NCBI GenBank assembly: GCA_958399925.1
Contig: CATXOC010000001.1
Coordinates: forward strand, 1-64,000
Direction of reading: 5' to 3'
Length of the DNA: 64,000 nt
Source of the DNA: an uncultured Candidatus Saccharibacteria bacterium
Lineage (GTDB): Bacteria; Patescibacteriota; Saccharimonadia; Saccharimonadales; Saccharimonadaceae
The position numbers and the translations under genes are program-made. Shown piece by piece: positions 51,778 through 61,119 of the stretch. The notes below the pieces were generated by a model. The model did not search any database, had not been told where the DNA came from, and saw only the letters and a list, made by a program, of their open reading frames with translations. Position 1 is the stretch's first letter. Every line of letters starts with the position of its first letter.

Positions 51778-53553
51778 CTATTTTTTCTCCCTGATCATAA
51801 AGCGTCCTGTCAAAATACGGCGCACGTACTCTGCTACTGGTACAATTTCCTCGAGTTTAAGCAGGCTTGACATTACACCATAGACACAGGCTGAAATAAC
51901 CACGATAATGCCTAGTGGTATCAGAACCATCAGCATATTCTGATTCTCGAACCTTAGGTTGAATGTATTTACTAAAATATACGTAACAGCACCCATAACC
52001 GCCGACGCAACCGCCATACGTAGCACAGCCAGCCAAAATTTACGTGTAAACAGATTCGGTACCTTACGTAGAATTAACACAAACAGACAGGCTAATTCTA
52101 GTACCGCCCAAATTACCTGCGCCCAAGCTACACCTAGGATACCTGCGTGTAGAACTAACACAAACCACAGCTCCAATACCACAGAGATCGACAATGTAAT
52201 TAGTGATACTTTAAAGGGCGTCCGCGTATCCTGAAATGCATAGAAGCTACGACTAGCAATATGAAATACACTACGCAAAAATGTTGCAATACATAACACA
52301 CCCAGTAACGACGCAATTAAGCCATTACCACCGCGGTCGATGATTGATACCAAATAGCCTCGGACAAAGAACATGCCTACCGCTATCGGCATTGCCAGCC
52401 AGATAATTGTCCTAAGTGTCGATCGTAGCTGCGCCGCAAATTTAGCCGTATCGCCCTTTGCTACATCATTCGATAATTGCGGAAATGCTGCTGTCGAGAT
52501 TGCCACGCCAATTAGATTGATCGGCATATTATACAACGTGCCTGCCTGCTGATAAGCACGAATTGTACCGTCTGCCATTCGACTAGCCAAATTAGTGTCG
52601 ATCATCTGACTAATATAGTCCAGACCTTGATCCGCTGAACGCGTCGGCAGCATGGAAAGCACTTGGCGAAAGCCACGATTTTTCCAAAATATCTTAAAAC
52701 GATAGTCGAAGCCCAAGCCTAGCAACCCCACGCTCGATACGATTAGCTGCATTGCCGCGCCCAATACAACGCCTAACGCAACACCCATAATGCCACCACT
52801 GAAAATCTGATGACCAAAAATAGAAATGCCGTCTGTAAAGAATAACGCGCCAATAATGATGCCTATGTTATAAATAATCGGTGCCATAGTGTAGAACACA
52901 AAACGCCCAACCGATTGCTGCATTGCCCCAATCACCGCTGCAATAGAGAATAAGAACGGATTAATTGCGATCACTCGCATCATACTAGTTGCTAATACTT
53001 GCCCTGATTCCGATAGACCAGGTCCTACAATATACTTCACCAGGATTGGAGCGAAGATCATTATTAGCACCGAGATGATTATAGCTATAATGGCAAAGAA
53101 ATTAATCAGCGATGTACTCATTTGCCAAGCACTTTCACGGTTATTCTTAGCCATGCGTGCATTAAATACTGGTATAAATGTTACAGCTAGCGCCCCACTA
53201 ACCAATATTAGATACATAAAGTCTGGGATACTAAAAGCTACTGTATAAGCATCAATCCCAACTTTATATGTATCTAAATACATGCTGTTTAACAGGCGGT
53301 CACGATAGATACCCAGTAGCGCCGATATTAGAGTAGAACTCGACAATAGCAGCGCTGCTAGTCGCATACCCATTTTCTGATTAGTCTTGGCAATTGCTAC
53401 TAATGCGCGGTTACGCTTGCGCTCCCACCGACGCTCAGCTTGTTCTTCGTTATTCCGATTGACTTCGCGCCGCTTATTTAGACCAAGCAAGAAACGAGCC
53501 ACTGGTCCACGACCAGTAGTCTCATTGTCTTTTCTAGCTTGTTTCAAGGACAC
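51778..53553 (-). CDS. murJ: MurJ lipid II flippase
   Basis: This about 590-aa protein of the MATE/MVF superfamily flips lipid II for peptidoglycan synthesis. About 14 membrane segments follow an N-terminal basic stretch of 70 residues (RRWERKRNRAL), longer than usual. Family phrases include FIPVFNARMAKN, GLDYISQMIDTNLASRM and SFYAFQDTRTPF. The GTG at 53551-53553 is preferred because GAGGG lies 9 nt before it; a TTG at 53559 is possible. It lies 9 bp after ftsH on the same strand, in an ftsH-murJ-lepA transcript. Confidence 0.93.
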   Translation of the reverse strand: MSLKQARKDNETTGRGPVARFLLGLNKRREVNRNNEEQAERRWERKRNRALVAIAKTNQKMGMRLAALLLSSSTLISALLGIYRDRLLNSMYLDTYKVGIDAYTVAFSIPDFMYLILVSGALAVTFIPVFNARMAKNNRESAWQMSTSLINFFAIIAIIISVLIMIFAPILVKYIVGPGLSESGQVLATSMMRVIAINPFLFSIAAVIGAMQQSVGRFVFYTMAPIIYNIGIIIGALFFTDGISIFGHQIFSGGIMGVALGVVLGAAMQLIVSSVGLLGLGFDYRFKIFWKNRGFRQVLSMLPTRSADQGLDYISQMIDTNLASRMADGTIRAYQQAGTLYNMPINLIGVAISTAAFPQLSNDVAKGDTAKFAAQLRSTLRTIIWLAMPIAVGMFFVRGYLVSIIDRGGNGLIASLLGVLCIATFLRSVFHIASRSFYAFQDTRTPFKVSLITLSISVVLELWFVLVLHAGILGVAWAQVIWAVLELACLFVLILRKVPNLFTRKFWLAVLRMAVASAVMGAVTYILVNTFNLRFENQNMLMVLIPLGIIVVISACVYGVMSSLLKLEEIVPVAEYVRRILTGRFMIREKK

Positions 53554-53568
53554 TATCAACGTCCCTCT

Positions 53569-55491
53569 TTAATACAGCTTAGCCGATTCGGGCATTTTAG
53601 CGCCCTTAAAGATTTCTGCTACTGCATCCGCCTCTAGCGTTTCGTTCTCTAGTAATGCGTCCTTAATCTTCTCTAGGTATTCACGATTTACAGTTATAAC
53701 CTGTTCGGCGCGCTTGGCTGCTTCGTCTATTAGCTGCATCACCTCTGTGTCTATCTCTTCGGCGGTCTTTTCAGAATATGGACGCTCGCGCCCCATCCGA
53801 TCAATGGCTGTACCGCTCTCGTCTTCATGGAATACCTGGTCACGCAGCTTTGTGCCCATACCCTGCTCGATAATCATATCACGGGCAATCGAGGTAGCAT
53901 TACGCAAATCTGAACCAGCACCAGTTGTAATGTGGTTAGAGCCGTAAATCACCTTTTCGGCGATACGACCACCAAGAGCACGTGCCAATGTGTCCTTATA
54001 CTCTACTAGACTAGTGTACGGGCGATCCTCGACTGGCAAAGTCCAAGTTACGCCACCCGTTCCACCTCGTGGGATAATTGTGACCTTATGAACATTATCA
54101 CTATCCGGCAACACTTGTGCAACCAAGGCATGTCCACCTTCGTGATAAGCTGTTAGCTCGCGATCTTTTTCTGACATTGGTTTGTTCTTTGACTCTGGAC
54201 CGATTGCAATTTTTTCGAAAGCCTCCGTCACATCGGCATTTGAGATCTTTTTATGATTCTCACGAGCTGCACGAATAGCCGATTCGTTGGCTATATTCGC
54301 TAAATCAGCACCCGAAGATCCAGTTGTCTTAGCAGCTAGTGCATCTAGGTCAACGTCATCAGCTAGTGGCTTTTTCTTAAAATGCACCTTCAGAATCGCT
54401 AGACGGTCTGGACGCTCTGGGAGTGTAATGTTAACGCGACGATCAAAGCGGCCTGGACGGAGTAGAGCAGGGTCTAGAACGTCGGCGCGGTTGGTGGCTG
54501 CCAGCACGATTACGTTTTGGTCCTTATCAAAGCCGTCCATCTCTACTAATATTTGATTTAGCGTCTGTTCGCGCTCATCGTGGCCACCGCCCATACCACT
54601 ACCACGACGCCGACCCACTGCATCAATCTCATCAATAAAGATGATACACGGCGCATTTTTCTTAGCTTTGTCAAATAGATCACGCACTCGAGACGCACCT
54701 ACACCGACAAACATTTCAACAAACTCCGACCCACTGATTGAGTAGAAAGGAACACCTGCTTCACCTGCTACTGCACGCGCCAACATTGTCTTACCAGTTC
54801 CTGGAGGGCCAACTAATAGCACACCCTTCGGAATTCGTGCGCCGACAGCCTTAAACTTATCTGGACGCTTCAAAAAGTCAACCACCTCTGTTAGGTCGCG
54901 CTTAGCATTCTCATTACCAGCTATCTCATCAAACCTTGTCTTGCTCTTATCTGCCAGATACATCTTGGCGCGGCTTTTGCCAAAGCCCAAAGATTGACTA
55001 CCTTGCGCACTCGCCTGGCGCATCATCCATACAAACAGTCCAACTATCAACAATGTAGGTACCACCATAACAACCAGATTCCAGATAATGTCACCAGTAT
55101 TATCTGGCGGTACTACTTCATACTGTACCTTATTAATCTTTAGTCCTTGCTCACTCGCTGAAGCACCCGATGGTATACGTGAAGTGCGTGACGGCATCTG
55201 CTCCGCCTTGCCGTCCTTATCTTTCATAGTGATAGTTAGGCTAGAACCACTTTCGGTAATCTTGGCAACTTTGCCCGCATTCACATCCCTTACTAAATCA
55301 GAAAAAGATACTTCCTTTAGTTGCGAACCCAGTCGCAAGGTTGCAAAAATGCCAATTATTAGCACTAGAATAATTGTGTAAAATATTACATTCTTAATTG
55401 CACGACCAGCACCACCGCGGTCGCCACGCGACCCCTTATTTGGATTGGTGTTCTTCTTTGGTACATTAACTTTTCTGCCGTTTGATTCCAT
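53569..55491 (-). CDS. ftsH: FtsH membrane AAA+ zinc protease
   Basis: The 640-aa protein degrades membrane and regulatory proteins. Two membrane segments (about 30-50 and 130-150) flank an outer domain. The AAA module has Walker A GPPGTGKTML, Walker B FIDEIDAVG and the FVEMFVGVGASRVR pore loop. The zinc protease site is AYHEGGHALV (HExxH, with Gly for the usual Ala) plus a downstream DLRNAT Asp. Length is normal. TATTAT lies 7 nt before the ATG, suggesting a near-leaderless start. Confidence 0.97.
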   Translation of the reverse strand: MESNGRKVNVPKKNTNPNKGSRGDRGGAGRAIKNVIFYTIILVLIIGIFATLRLGSQLKEVSFSDLVRDVNAGKVAKITESGSSLTITMKDKDGKAEQMPSRTSRIPSGASASEQGLKINKVQYEVVPPDNTGDIIWNLVVMVVPTLLIVGLFVWMMRQASAQGSQSLGFGKSRAKMYLADKSKTRFDEIAGNENAKRDLTEVVDFLKRPDKFKAVGARIPKGVLLVGPPGTGKTMLARAVAGEAGVPFYSISGSEFVEMFVGVGASRVRDLFDKAKKNAPCIIFIDEIDAVGRRRGSGMGGGHDEREQTLNQILVEMDGFDKDQNVIVLAATNRADVLDPALLRPGRFDRRVNITLPERPDRLAILKVHFKKKPLADDVDLDALAAKTTGSSGADLANIANESAIRAARENHKKISNADVTEAFEKIAIGPESKNKPMSEKDRELTAYHEGGHALVAQVLPDSDNVHKVTIIPRGGTGGVTWTLPVEDRPYTSLVEYKDTLARALGGRIAEKVIYGSNHITTGAGSDLRNATSIARDMIIEQGMGTKLRDQVFHEDESGTAIDRMGRERPYSEKTAEEIDTEVMQLIDEAAKRAEQVITVNREYLEKIKDALLENETLEADAVAEIFKGAKMPESAKLY

Positions 55492-55546
55492 GCTTTATAT
55501 AATAACATAATAAAGATATTGTTGTTGATACTATACTGAAAACCAC

Positions 55547-56446
55547 CTAGAATCCAGTCGTCAGTACAACTTCTCGTACTGATAGCTCAGCTGAGACAGA
55601 TTTATACCTTAGACTTTTGTGTGGTGCGCCCGTCTTAATGAATAATAACAGCTGCCACAATTGGTCTTTTAATAACATCGACTTGGTTAAATGCTTTAGC
55701 AATTCAATCGCAACATTATCTGGTAGCATAATCAAGTAATAGCGTGACAGTGTCATTGGCGAAGTTGTATGTGTAGACAATTCGGCTATGCGCACTAATT
55801 CTTCGTCTATCTGTTTACGTAGTTTCACTTGATCGGTATACAGCTTGTATAACCTACTAAGATCTGCAGGCTTAGCAGACTGCAACACCAGACGTACGCG
55901 ATTACGAAAGTACCGTAAAGAGGCATTAGTTGAGTCTTCATGCCATCTTAGATTGTGTTCAAGTGCATAATTGATTATCTGTGATTTAGTTAGCCCCAGT
56001 AGCGGACGCACGATAGCATGTCCATTCACCAAACCTGACATTGGAGCCAACCCTCGCCAACCAGTACCTCGGATCAGGTTCATCAGAATGGTTTCAGCTA
56101 AATCATTCTGATGATGAGCAGTCACTAATTGAGCTTGATTCTTCTGACAAACACTTCCCAAGAACTTATACCGCGCCTCACGCGCAGACTCTTCGCTCGC
56201 ACCTTTGCCTAATTTTGCAGTTTCTTTGACAAACTTCACGTTATACTGACGCGCCAGCTCTTCGACAAACGCCGCATCAGCTGCTGATTCTGCGCCACGT
56301 ATACCATGGTCAAAATGCGCCACAATAAAATCATCCGGAAATCGCGTTTCATTAAAATTAGCATTGCGAAATTTTGTATCACGTGCCACTAAATCCAGCA
56401 GAGCCACTGAATCCACACCACCTGAAACTGCTAAGACATACTTCAT
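55547..56446 (-). CDS. tilS: tRNA(Ile)-lysidine synthase
   Basis: The 299-aa N-type ATP pyrophosphatase modifies the wobble C of tRNA-Ile2. The PP-loop SGGVDSVALL is intact and followed by HFDHGIRGAES and TAHHQNDLAETILM, both family hallmarks. The C-terminal TilS domains of longer forms are missing. A TAAAAT hexamer is 7 nt before the ATG. The gene diverges from the 56571 gene. Confidence 0.93.
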   Translation of the reverse strand: MKYVLAVSGGVDSVALLDLVARDTKFRNANFNETRFPDDFIVAHFDHGIRGAESAADAAFVEELARQYNVKFVKETAKLGKGASEESAREARYKFLGSVCQKNQAQLVTAHHQNDLAETILMNLIRGTGWRGLAPMSGLVNGHAIVRPLLGLTKSQIINYALEHNLRWHEDSTNASLRYFRNRVRLVLQSAKPADLSRLYKLYTDQVKLRKQIDEELVRIAELSTHTTSPMTLSRYYLIMLPDNVAIELLKHLTKSMLLKDQLWQLLLFIKTGAPHKSLRYKSVSAELSVREVVLTTGF

Positions 56447-56492
56447 TGCTACTATTTTACAAACCCAAACTTCATTTTACAACCACACACTA

Positions 56493-56521
56493 TTGACATT
56501 TTGTCTATTTTTTGCTACTAT
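56493..56521 (+). promoter_or_regulatory. Promoter of the 80-aa gene at 56571
   Basis: TTGACA (56493-56498), 17 nt and TACTAT (56516-56521). Confidence 0.8.
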
Positions 56522-56570
56522 TAGCACAGTTGAATTAACTAAGACAAAAATTAATAGAAGGAACAGATTA

Positions 56571-56813
56571 ATGGGTAAGCTTTTTAGTGATTTTAGAAAA
56601 TGGATTAAAGACAACGTCAATAGCGACGATATCGAGACTAAACAAGTCGACAAAGAGCGACGCGACAAATTCGTAAAGCGTAAGATCGCCGATATCAGTA
56701 TTAATACTAGCAGCCACGAGCTAGACGACATTGATCGCATCGCAAACAAAATATCACGTGATCCTGTCTTTGCTAAATCTGTTGCCGTGAATGCCATTAA
56801 GGCACAACAATAA
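56571..56813 (+). CDS. Orphan 80-aa basic protein
   Basis: I start at ATG 56571, behind AGAAGGAA and a consensus promoter, not at the far upstream start of the open frame. The 80-residue product is highly charged and helical (KERRDKFVKRKIADI, ELDDIDRIANKI) with no membrane segment. No family is recognised. Its own promoter and convergent position to rny indicate an independent unit. Confidence 0.65.
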   Translation: MGKLFSDFRKWIKDNVNSDDIETKQVDKERRDKFVKRKIADISINTSSHELDDIDRIANKISRDPVFAKSVAVNAIKAQQ

Positions 56814-56852
56814 AAGGCTGGTTAACTCTATTTGCACACAGTTAATCGATAG

Positions 56853-58337
56853 CTATTTCGCATATTCAATAGCACGGGTTTCTCGAATAACATTTACCTT
56901 AATGGTACCTGGATACTGCATAGTTGACTCGATTTTGTTAGCAATATCGCGCGCCAACCCAACCGCCGATAGGTCATCAATTTTCGCAGGGCGAACAATC
57001 ACACGTACCTCACGCCCCGCTGAGATAGCATAGGCTTTGTCAACACCGTCAAAACTTGTTGCAACATTTTCTAGTTCCTTCATGCGACTAGCAAAATTCT
57101 CGGCGCTAATATTACGAGCACCTGGTCGCGCCGCTGATAAGGCATCACATACTCGCACAATTACCGCCTCGGGTGTAGTTGCTTCGATGTCGTCATGGTG
57201 CGCCTCGATCGCATGACAAATTCGCTCGTCCATGCCATATTTACGCGCAAGTTCTGCACCAATATGATGATGTTTGCCTTCGATACGATGAGTTACAGCC
57301 TTGCCCATATCGTGCAAAAGTGTTGCAGTTTTAGTAATTCGTACATCTGCACCAACTTCTTCAGCCAACATGCCCGCCATCTGCGCCATTTCAGTTGAAT
57401 GCTTTAGCACATTCTGACCATAGCTAGTACGGAATTTTAGTTCACCTAGCAGGTGAATCAATTCTGGCGGTATGCCAACTACGCCACATTCACGCGCGGC
57501 ATCTTCACCCGCTCGCACGACTTCGCGGTCAATTTGTTTGCGCGCCTTCTCGACCACCTCTTCGATACGCGCAGGATGAATACGACCGTCCTTCATCAGC
57601 ATTTCAACACTTAATCGTGCAACTTGACGACGCACAGGATCAAAACTACTCAGTACAATCATACCTGGAGTATCATCAACCAAGACATCCACACCCGTTG
57701 CACGTTGTAGTGCTTGAATATTGCGTCCCTCTTTACCAATAATTCGACCTTTCATATTGTCATCTGGTAGTTCTATAGCCGTTACAGTGCGCTCTGCCGT
57801 TACATCTGACGCCATGCGTTCCATGGTGGTAACCAGTAACATCTCCGCCTTCTGTTCTACCTCAGCCTCGGCATCACGTTGCGCCTTGGTAATATAGCTC
57901 ATCAAATCATTCCTAGTTTCTTTCTTTGCGGCATTCATGACTCGTTCAGCAGCCTCTTCGCGGCTCAGTCCAGCCACCTTCTCTAGCTTCTCTCTCGTCT
58001 GTTCGCGAATTCTTCTAGCTTGGTCCTTGATATCATTAATTTCTTGCTCGTCCTGACGCATCTTTTCAGAGCGCTGATCTAGTTCGTCCAGTTTCTTCAG
58101 CATTGAATGCTCACGCTCGGCAACTTTGTTCTCTTGGCGTTTAATTTCACACCGCATCTCATCCATCTCTTTTTTAGCCGTCTTGTTGGCATTCAATACA
58201 ATTTCACTAGCATTCGCTTTTGCATCGGCTATAATCTGATCGGCGTTGGTTTGGGCGCTACTAGTACGTATTTTTGTATAGCCCAAAGCAGCACCAGCAC
58301 CGGCTATTGCTGCCAGTATGGCTATGATTGCTTCCAT
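56853..58337 (-). CDS. rny: Ribonuclease Y
   Basis: The 494-aa endoribonuclease starts mRNA decay. An N-terminal membrane segment (about 3-22) is followed by a long coiled coil, a KH domain (GKEGRNIQALQRATGVDV, about 210-260) and an HD domain with LLHDMGKAVTH and EAHHDDIEA. The order and size (about 500-520) are family-typical. An AGAAAGGATAAAA ribosome site precedes the ATG. In CPR-type bacteria with no RNase E this is expected to be the main decay nuclease. Confidence 0.95.
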   Translation of the reverse strand: MEAIIAILAAIAGAGAALGYTKIRTSSAQTNADQIIADAKANASEIVLNANKTAKKEMDEMRCEIKRQENKVAEREHSMLKKLDELDQRSEKMRQDEQEINDIKDQARRIREQTREKLEKVAGLSREEAAERVMNAAKKETRNDLMSYITKAQRDAEAEVEQKAEMLLVTTMERMASDVTAERTVTAIELPDDNMKGRIIGKEGRNIQALQRATGVDVLVDDTPGMIVLSSFDPVRRQVARLSVEMLMKDGRIHPARIEEVVEKARKQIDREVVRAGEDAARECGVVGIPPELIHLLGELKFRTSYGQNVLKHSTEMAQMAGMLAEEVGADVRITKTATLLHDMGKAVTHRIEGKHHHIGAELARKYGMDERICHAIEAHHDDIEATTPEAVIVRVCDALSAARPGARNISAENFASRMKELENVATSFDGVDKAYAISAGREVRVIVRPAKIDDLSAVGLARDIANKIESTMQYPGTIKVNVIRETRAIEYAK

Positions 58338-58439
58338 TTTTATCCTTTCTTACCCCTGTATACGTGATCAATATGGGGTGCTATATATCAAAAATTAGTT
58401 ATCAATAGATTATTACTAATCTAGTCTTATTATAGCAGA

Positions 58440-58823
58440 TTAATGTTTTGGCTTGGTGATATGTGGTGCAGCACCATAATCCGGCAAGACGATTTTGTCG
58501 TTTTCGTTGCTTTGCAAGCGTTTAACGCCATCAGAAAGCCAGTTATCACCGGCTGCGCCGACAATTGGTAGCTCTTTACCGTAAGCAATTGCATTTTGCG
58601 TAGTAATACCGATACGCAATCCCGTAAACGAACCTGGACCCTTGTAAGCAATTAATCCAGTTAACTGATCAAAGTCGCCATTGACTAGCTCGTCCAACTC
58701 ACCTAGTAGATTCTTAGCCAAAGTCCGCCCAGCGTCCCAAATCTTTTGACGCAACAGCGTACCGTCATCGTTTAGTAAATAAATTTCCACTTCGGGCTTA
58801 TCACTACGCACTGCCAAAATCAT
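58440..58823 (-). CDS. tsaB: TsaB-like protein, short form
   Basis: The 127-aa protein has the ASKHA-fold half-signature AYKGPGSFTGLRIGI that marks TsaB, the partner of TsaD in tRNA t6A synthesis. Normal TsaB has about 220-230 residues; here only the first lobe and a short tail remain. It may be a minimal TsaB able to bind TsaD. TAAGAT (58830-58835) ends 6 nt before the ATG, pointing to a leaderless mRNA. It diverges from recA. Confidence 0.85.
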   Translation of the reverse strand: MILAVRSDKPEVEIYLLNDDGTLLRQKIWDAGRTLAKNLLGELDELVNGDFDQLTGLIAYKGPGSFTGLRIGITTQNAIAYGKELPIVGAAGDNWLSDGVKRLQSNENDKIVLPDYGAAPHITKPKH

Positions 58824-58885
58824 AATTCTATCTTACCACAGCGTGTTATAATAGGAACAAGTAATTTATTAAGGAGGGATTCAGA

Positions 58886-59926
58886 ATGGCGAAAAAGGAA
58901 TCAAAGGCCATGGCTGCAAAATCGACCGATGCAGATGGCAGGCGCGCTGCGCTCGACCTAGCGGTCAGTCAAATTAGCAAACAGTTCGGCGACGGCAGCA
59001 TTATGAAGTTAGGCGACGCCTATAAAATCAACGTCGAGACCATCCCATCAGGTACATTGTCGCTCGATCTTGCACTGGGTGGCGGTTACCCAAAAGGACG
59101 CATTATTGAAATTTATGGCCCCGAATCATCTGGTAAAACTACGCTCGCCCTCCACGCGGTAGCCGAAGTACAAAAACAAGGTGGCACAGCTGCCTTTATC
59201 GACGCCGAGCACGCACTAGACCCTCAATATGCTGGTCGCCTAGGTGTTAACACCTCTGACTTACTAGTATCACAGCCCGACAATGGCGAGCAGGCACTAG
59301 AAATCGTCGAAACCCTAGTACGCAGCAATGCCGTCGACATCATTGTGCTCGACTCTGTCGCCGCCTTAGTACCACAAGCGGAAATTGATGGCGACATGGG
59401 TGATTCGTTGCCGGGACTTCAGGCGCGTTTAATGAGCCAAGCCTTGCGCAAACTAACTGGTATCATCAATAAGAGCAAAGCTACAGTCATCTTTATTAAC
59501 CAAATCCGTATGAAGATTGGTGTTATGTTCGGTAATCCAGAGACCACTACTGGTGGTAACGCTCTAAAGTTCTACGCTAGCCAACGACTCGACATTCGAC
59601 GTATTGGCCAAATTAAGTCAGGCGAAGATGTCATCGGCAACCGTGTCCGCGTCAAGGTGGTCAAGAATAAGATTGCCCCACCGTTTAGACAAGCTGAATT
59701 CGACATCATGTACAACCAAGGTATTTCAACCGAAGGCGATACTCTAGATCTTGCAACTAACGACGATATCGTCCAAAAATCCGGAGCCTTCTATAAGTAC
59801 GAAGGAGAAACTATTGGTCAGGGTCGCGAGAACGCCAAGAAATGGTTGAGGGAGAACCCAGATAAACTAGCAGAAATTGACCAAAAAGTACGTGACGCCG
59901 TTCACGCAAAAGAAGCACAAAACTAG
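58886..59926 (+). CDS. recA: Recombinase A
   Basis: The 346-aa RecA shows Walker A GPESSGKTTLA, Walker B IIVLDSVAALVP, the L1/L2 region INQIRMKIGVMFGNPETTTG and a normal C-terminus. An AAGGAGGG ribosome site precedes the ATG and TATAAT lies about 37 nt upstream. I see no LexA-type GAAC-N4-GTTC operator in the promoter, so SOS control is not evident. recX follows by 18 bp. Confidence 0.97.
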   Translation: MAKKESKAMAAKSTDADGRRAALDLAVSQISKQFGDGSIMKLGDAYKINVETIPSGTLSLDLALGGGYPKGRIIEIYGPESSGKTTLALHAVAEVQKQGGTAAFIDAEHALDPQYAGRLGVNTSDLLVSQPDNGEQALEIVETLVRSNAVDIIVLDSVAALVPQAEIDGDMGDSLPGLQARLMSQALRKLTGIINKSKATVIFINQIRMKIGVMFGNPETTTGGNALKFYASQRLDIRRIGQIKSGEDVIGNRVRVKVVKNKIAPPFRQAEFDIMYNQGISTEGDTLDLATNDDIVQKSGAFYKYEGETIGQGRENAKKWLRENPDKLAEIDQKVRDAVHAKEAQN

Positions 59927-59944
59927 CTAGCTCATCGAACCAGT

Positions 59945-60550
59945 ATGCAGATTACCAAGGTCCAACCCGCTGCCAAAACTACTGGCCGCTACAACATTTA
60001 TGTAGACGGCCAGTATTCCTTTTCGCTAGATGAATTACAACTAGTGCAGTCAGGTCTGCACAGTGGACTAGACATCGACGAGACAGAACTCGCTAAACTA
60101 AAGTCCGAATCAGAGTTTGGCAAGAACTACATCCGTGCAGTCGACTTAATCAGCCGCCGCCTGCGTAGCGAGCGCGAAATTCGTGACTACGCCTTTCGTA
60201 AGCAGTGGACAAAGACCAACACCGAACGTGTTATCAAACGGTTAAGGCAGCGTGGTTACCTAAATGACGAGGTATTTGCACGTACTTTTGCCGGCTCTCG
60301 CCTAAACAGTGGTCGCTACTCTAAAAAGCGCATTAAATTAGACCTGCAGAAAAAAGGTATTAGTTCGAATATTATCGCCGAAGTCTTACATGACGAAGTT
60401 GACGATACCAACGCCCTAGACAAACTAATTGCCAAACGAGCCAAACGTTACGATGACGACCGCAAACTGATTGCCTATTTAATGCGCAATGGATTTCAGT
60501 ACGACGATATAATTAGCGCGATTGAACGCTTTCGGCAGGACGCGTCTTAG
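59945..60550 (+). CDS. recX: RecX regulator of RecA
   Basis: The 201-aa protein matches RecX: ISRRLRSEREIRDYAFRK and RLRQRGYLNDEVFARTFA are the usual helical-repeat phrases, followed by KIKLDLQKKGIS-like text. RecX limits RecA filament growth. An N-terminal extension of about 60 residues (YNIYVDGQYSFSL) resembles the short beta domain seen in Gram-positive RecX. The last 38 bp overlap the convergent PRC-barrel gene. Confidence 0.9.
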   Translation: MQITKVQPAAKTTGRYNIYVDGQYSFSLDELQLVQSGLHSGLDIDETELAKLKSESEFGKNYIRAVDLISRRLRSEREIRDYAFRKQWTKTNTERVIKRLRQRGYLNDEVFARTFAGSRLNSGRYSKKRIKLDLQKKGISSNIIAEVLHDEVDDTNALDKLIAKRAKRYDDDRKLIAYLMRNGFQYDDIISAIERFRQDAS

Positions 60551-61112
60551 GCTTGCGAAACGGATTATCGAATTCTGGGTTCAATGTCGGATTAACAGCT
60601 TTAACTGGTTGCAGCTGTTTAATCCGGACATCTGGGGCTTTTACTATAACCTTTTTATCATCAACCTCAATAATCTGATCACGGCCGATAGTCAACTCGG
60701 TTACACTGAGACTTCGCCAAAATCGCGGCGTCACTACGATTTGCATAATATTGAAACTATGTGTATCTACAATATACGAACCAATATGGCCCAGCTTTTG
60801 TTTGTGATTATCAATGACTAGTAGCTTAACCAGGTGAAAATCATACGAAATAACCTCATTCAGGCGCACCATATCAATCGGCGACATGATGTTATCCATA
60901 GAATCAATTAGTACACCACGGCGATCCAGTAATCGAATGTCTTCGGTAAATATAACTGCCGGATTATATTGCACCATTGGACCGTCCACATAAAATGCTA
61001 CTACTTTAAAAGTATAAGGATTTATAATTGGCTCTGTAATGATACCCAGTGGCTGAGAGGTTTGCATGCTAACGACTGGCGCGCCAATTATACTATCGAT
61101 GGCAACTAACAT
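60513..61112 (-). CDS. PRC-barrel domain protein
   Basis: The 199-aa protein carries two PRC-barrel repeats: the first with IGAPVVSMQTSQPLG and VVAFYVDGP, the second with KQKLGHIGSYIVDTHSF and IMQIVVTP. PRC barrels bind RNA or partner proteins (RimM, photosystem H subunit), so the exact job is open. The tail is basic and Pro-rich. TATAAT (61119-61124) lies 6 nt before the ATG, again a leaderless layout. It overlaps recX tail-to-tail. Confidence 0.75.
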   Translation of the reverse strand: MLVAIDSIIGAPVVSMQTSQPLGIITEPIINPYTFKVVAFYVDGPMVQYNPAVIFTEDIRLLDRRGVLIDSMDNIMSPIDMVRLNEVISYDFHLVKLLVIDNHKQKLGHIGSYIVDTHSFNIMQIVVTPRFWRSLSVTELTIGRDQIIEVDDKKVIVKAPDVRIKQLQPVKAVNPTLNPEFDNPFRKPKTRPAESVQSR

Positions 61113-61119
61113 AAGCTTA

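Noticed and set aside
58824..58885. LexA-type operator before recA
   Set aside because: GGAACAAG near 58855 resembles half a GAAC-N4-GTTC site, but no matching second half is present.
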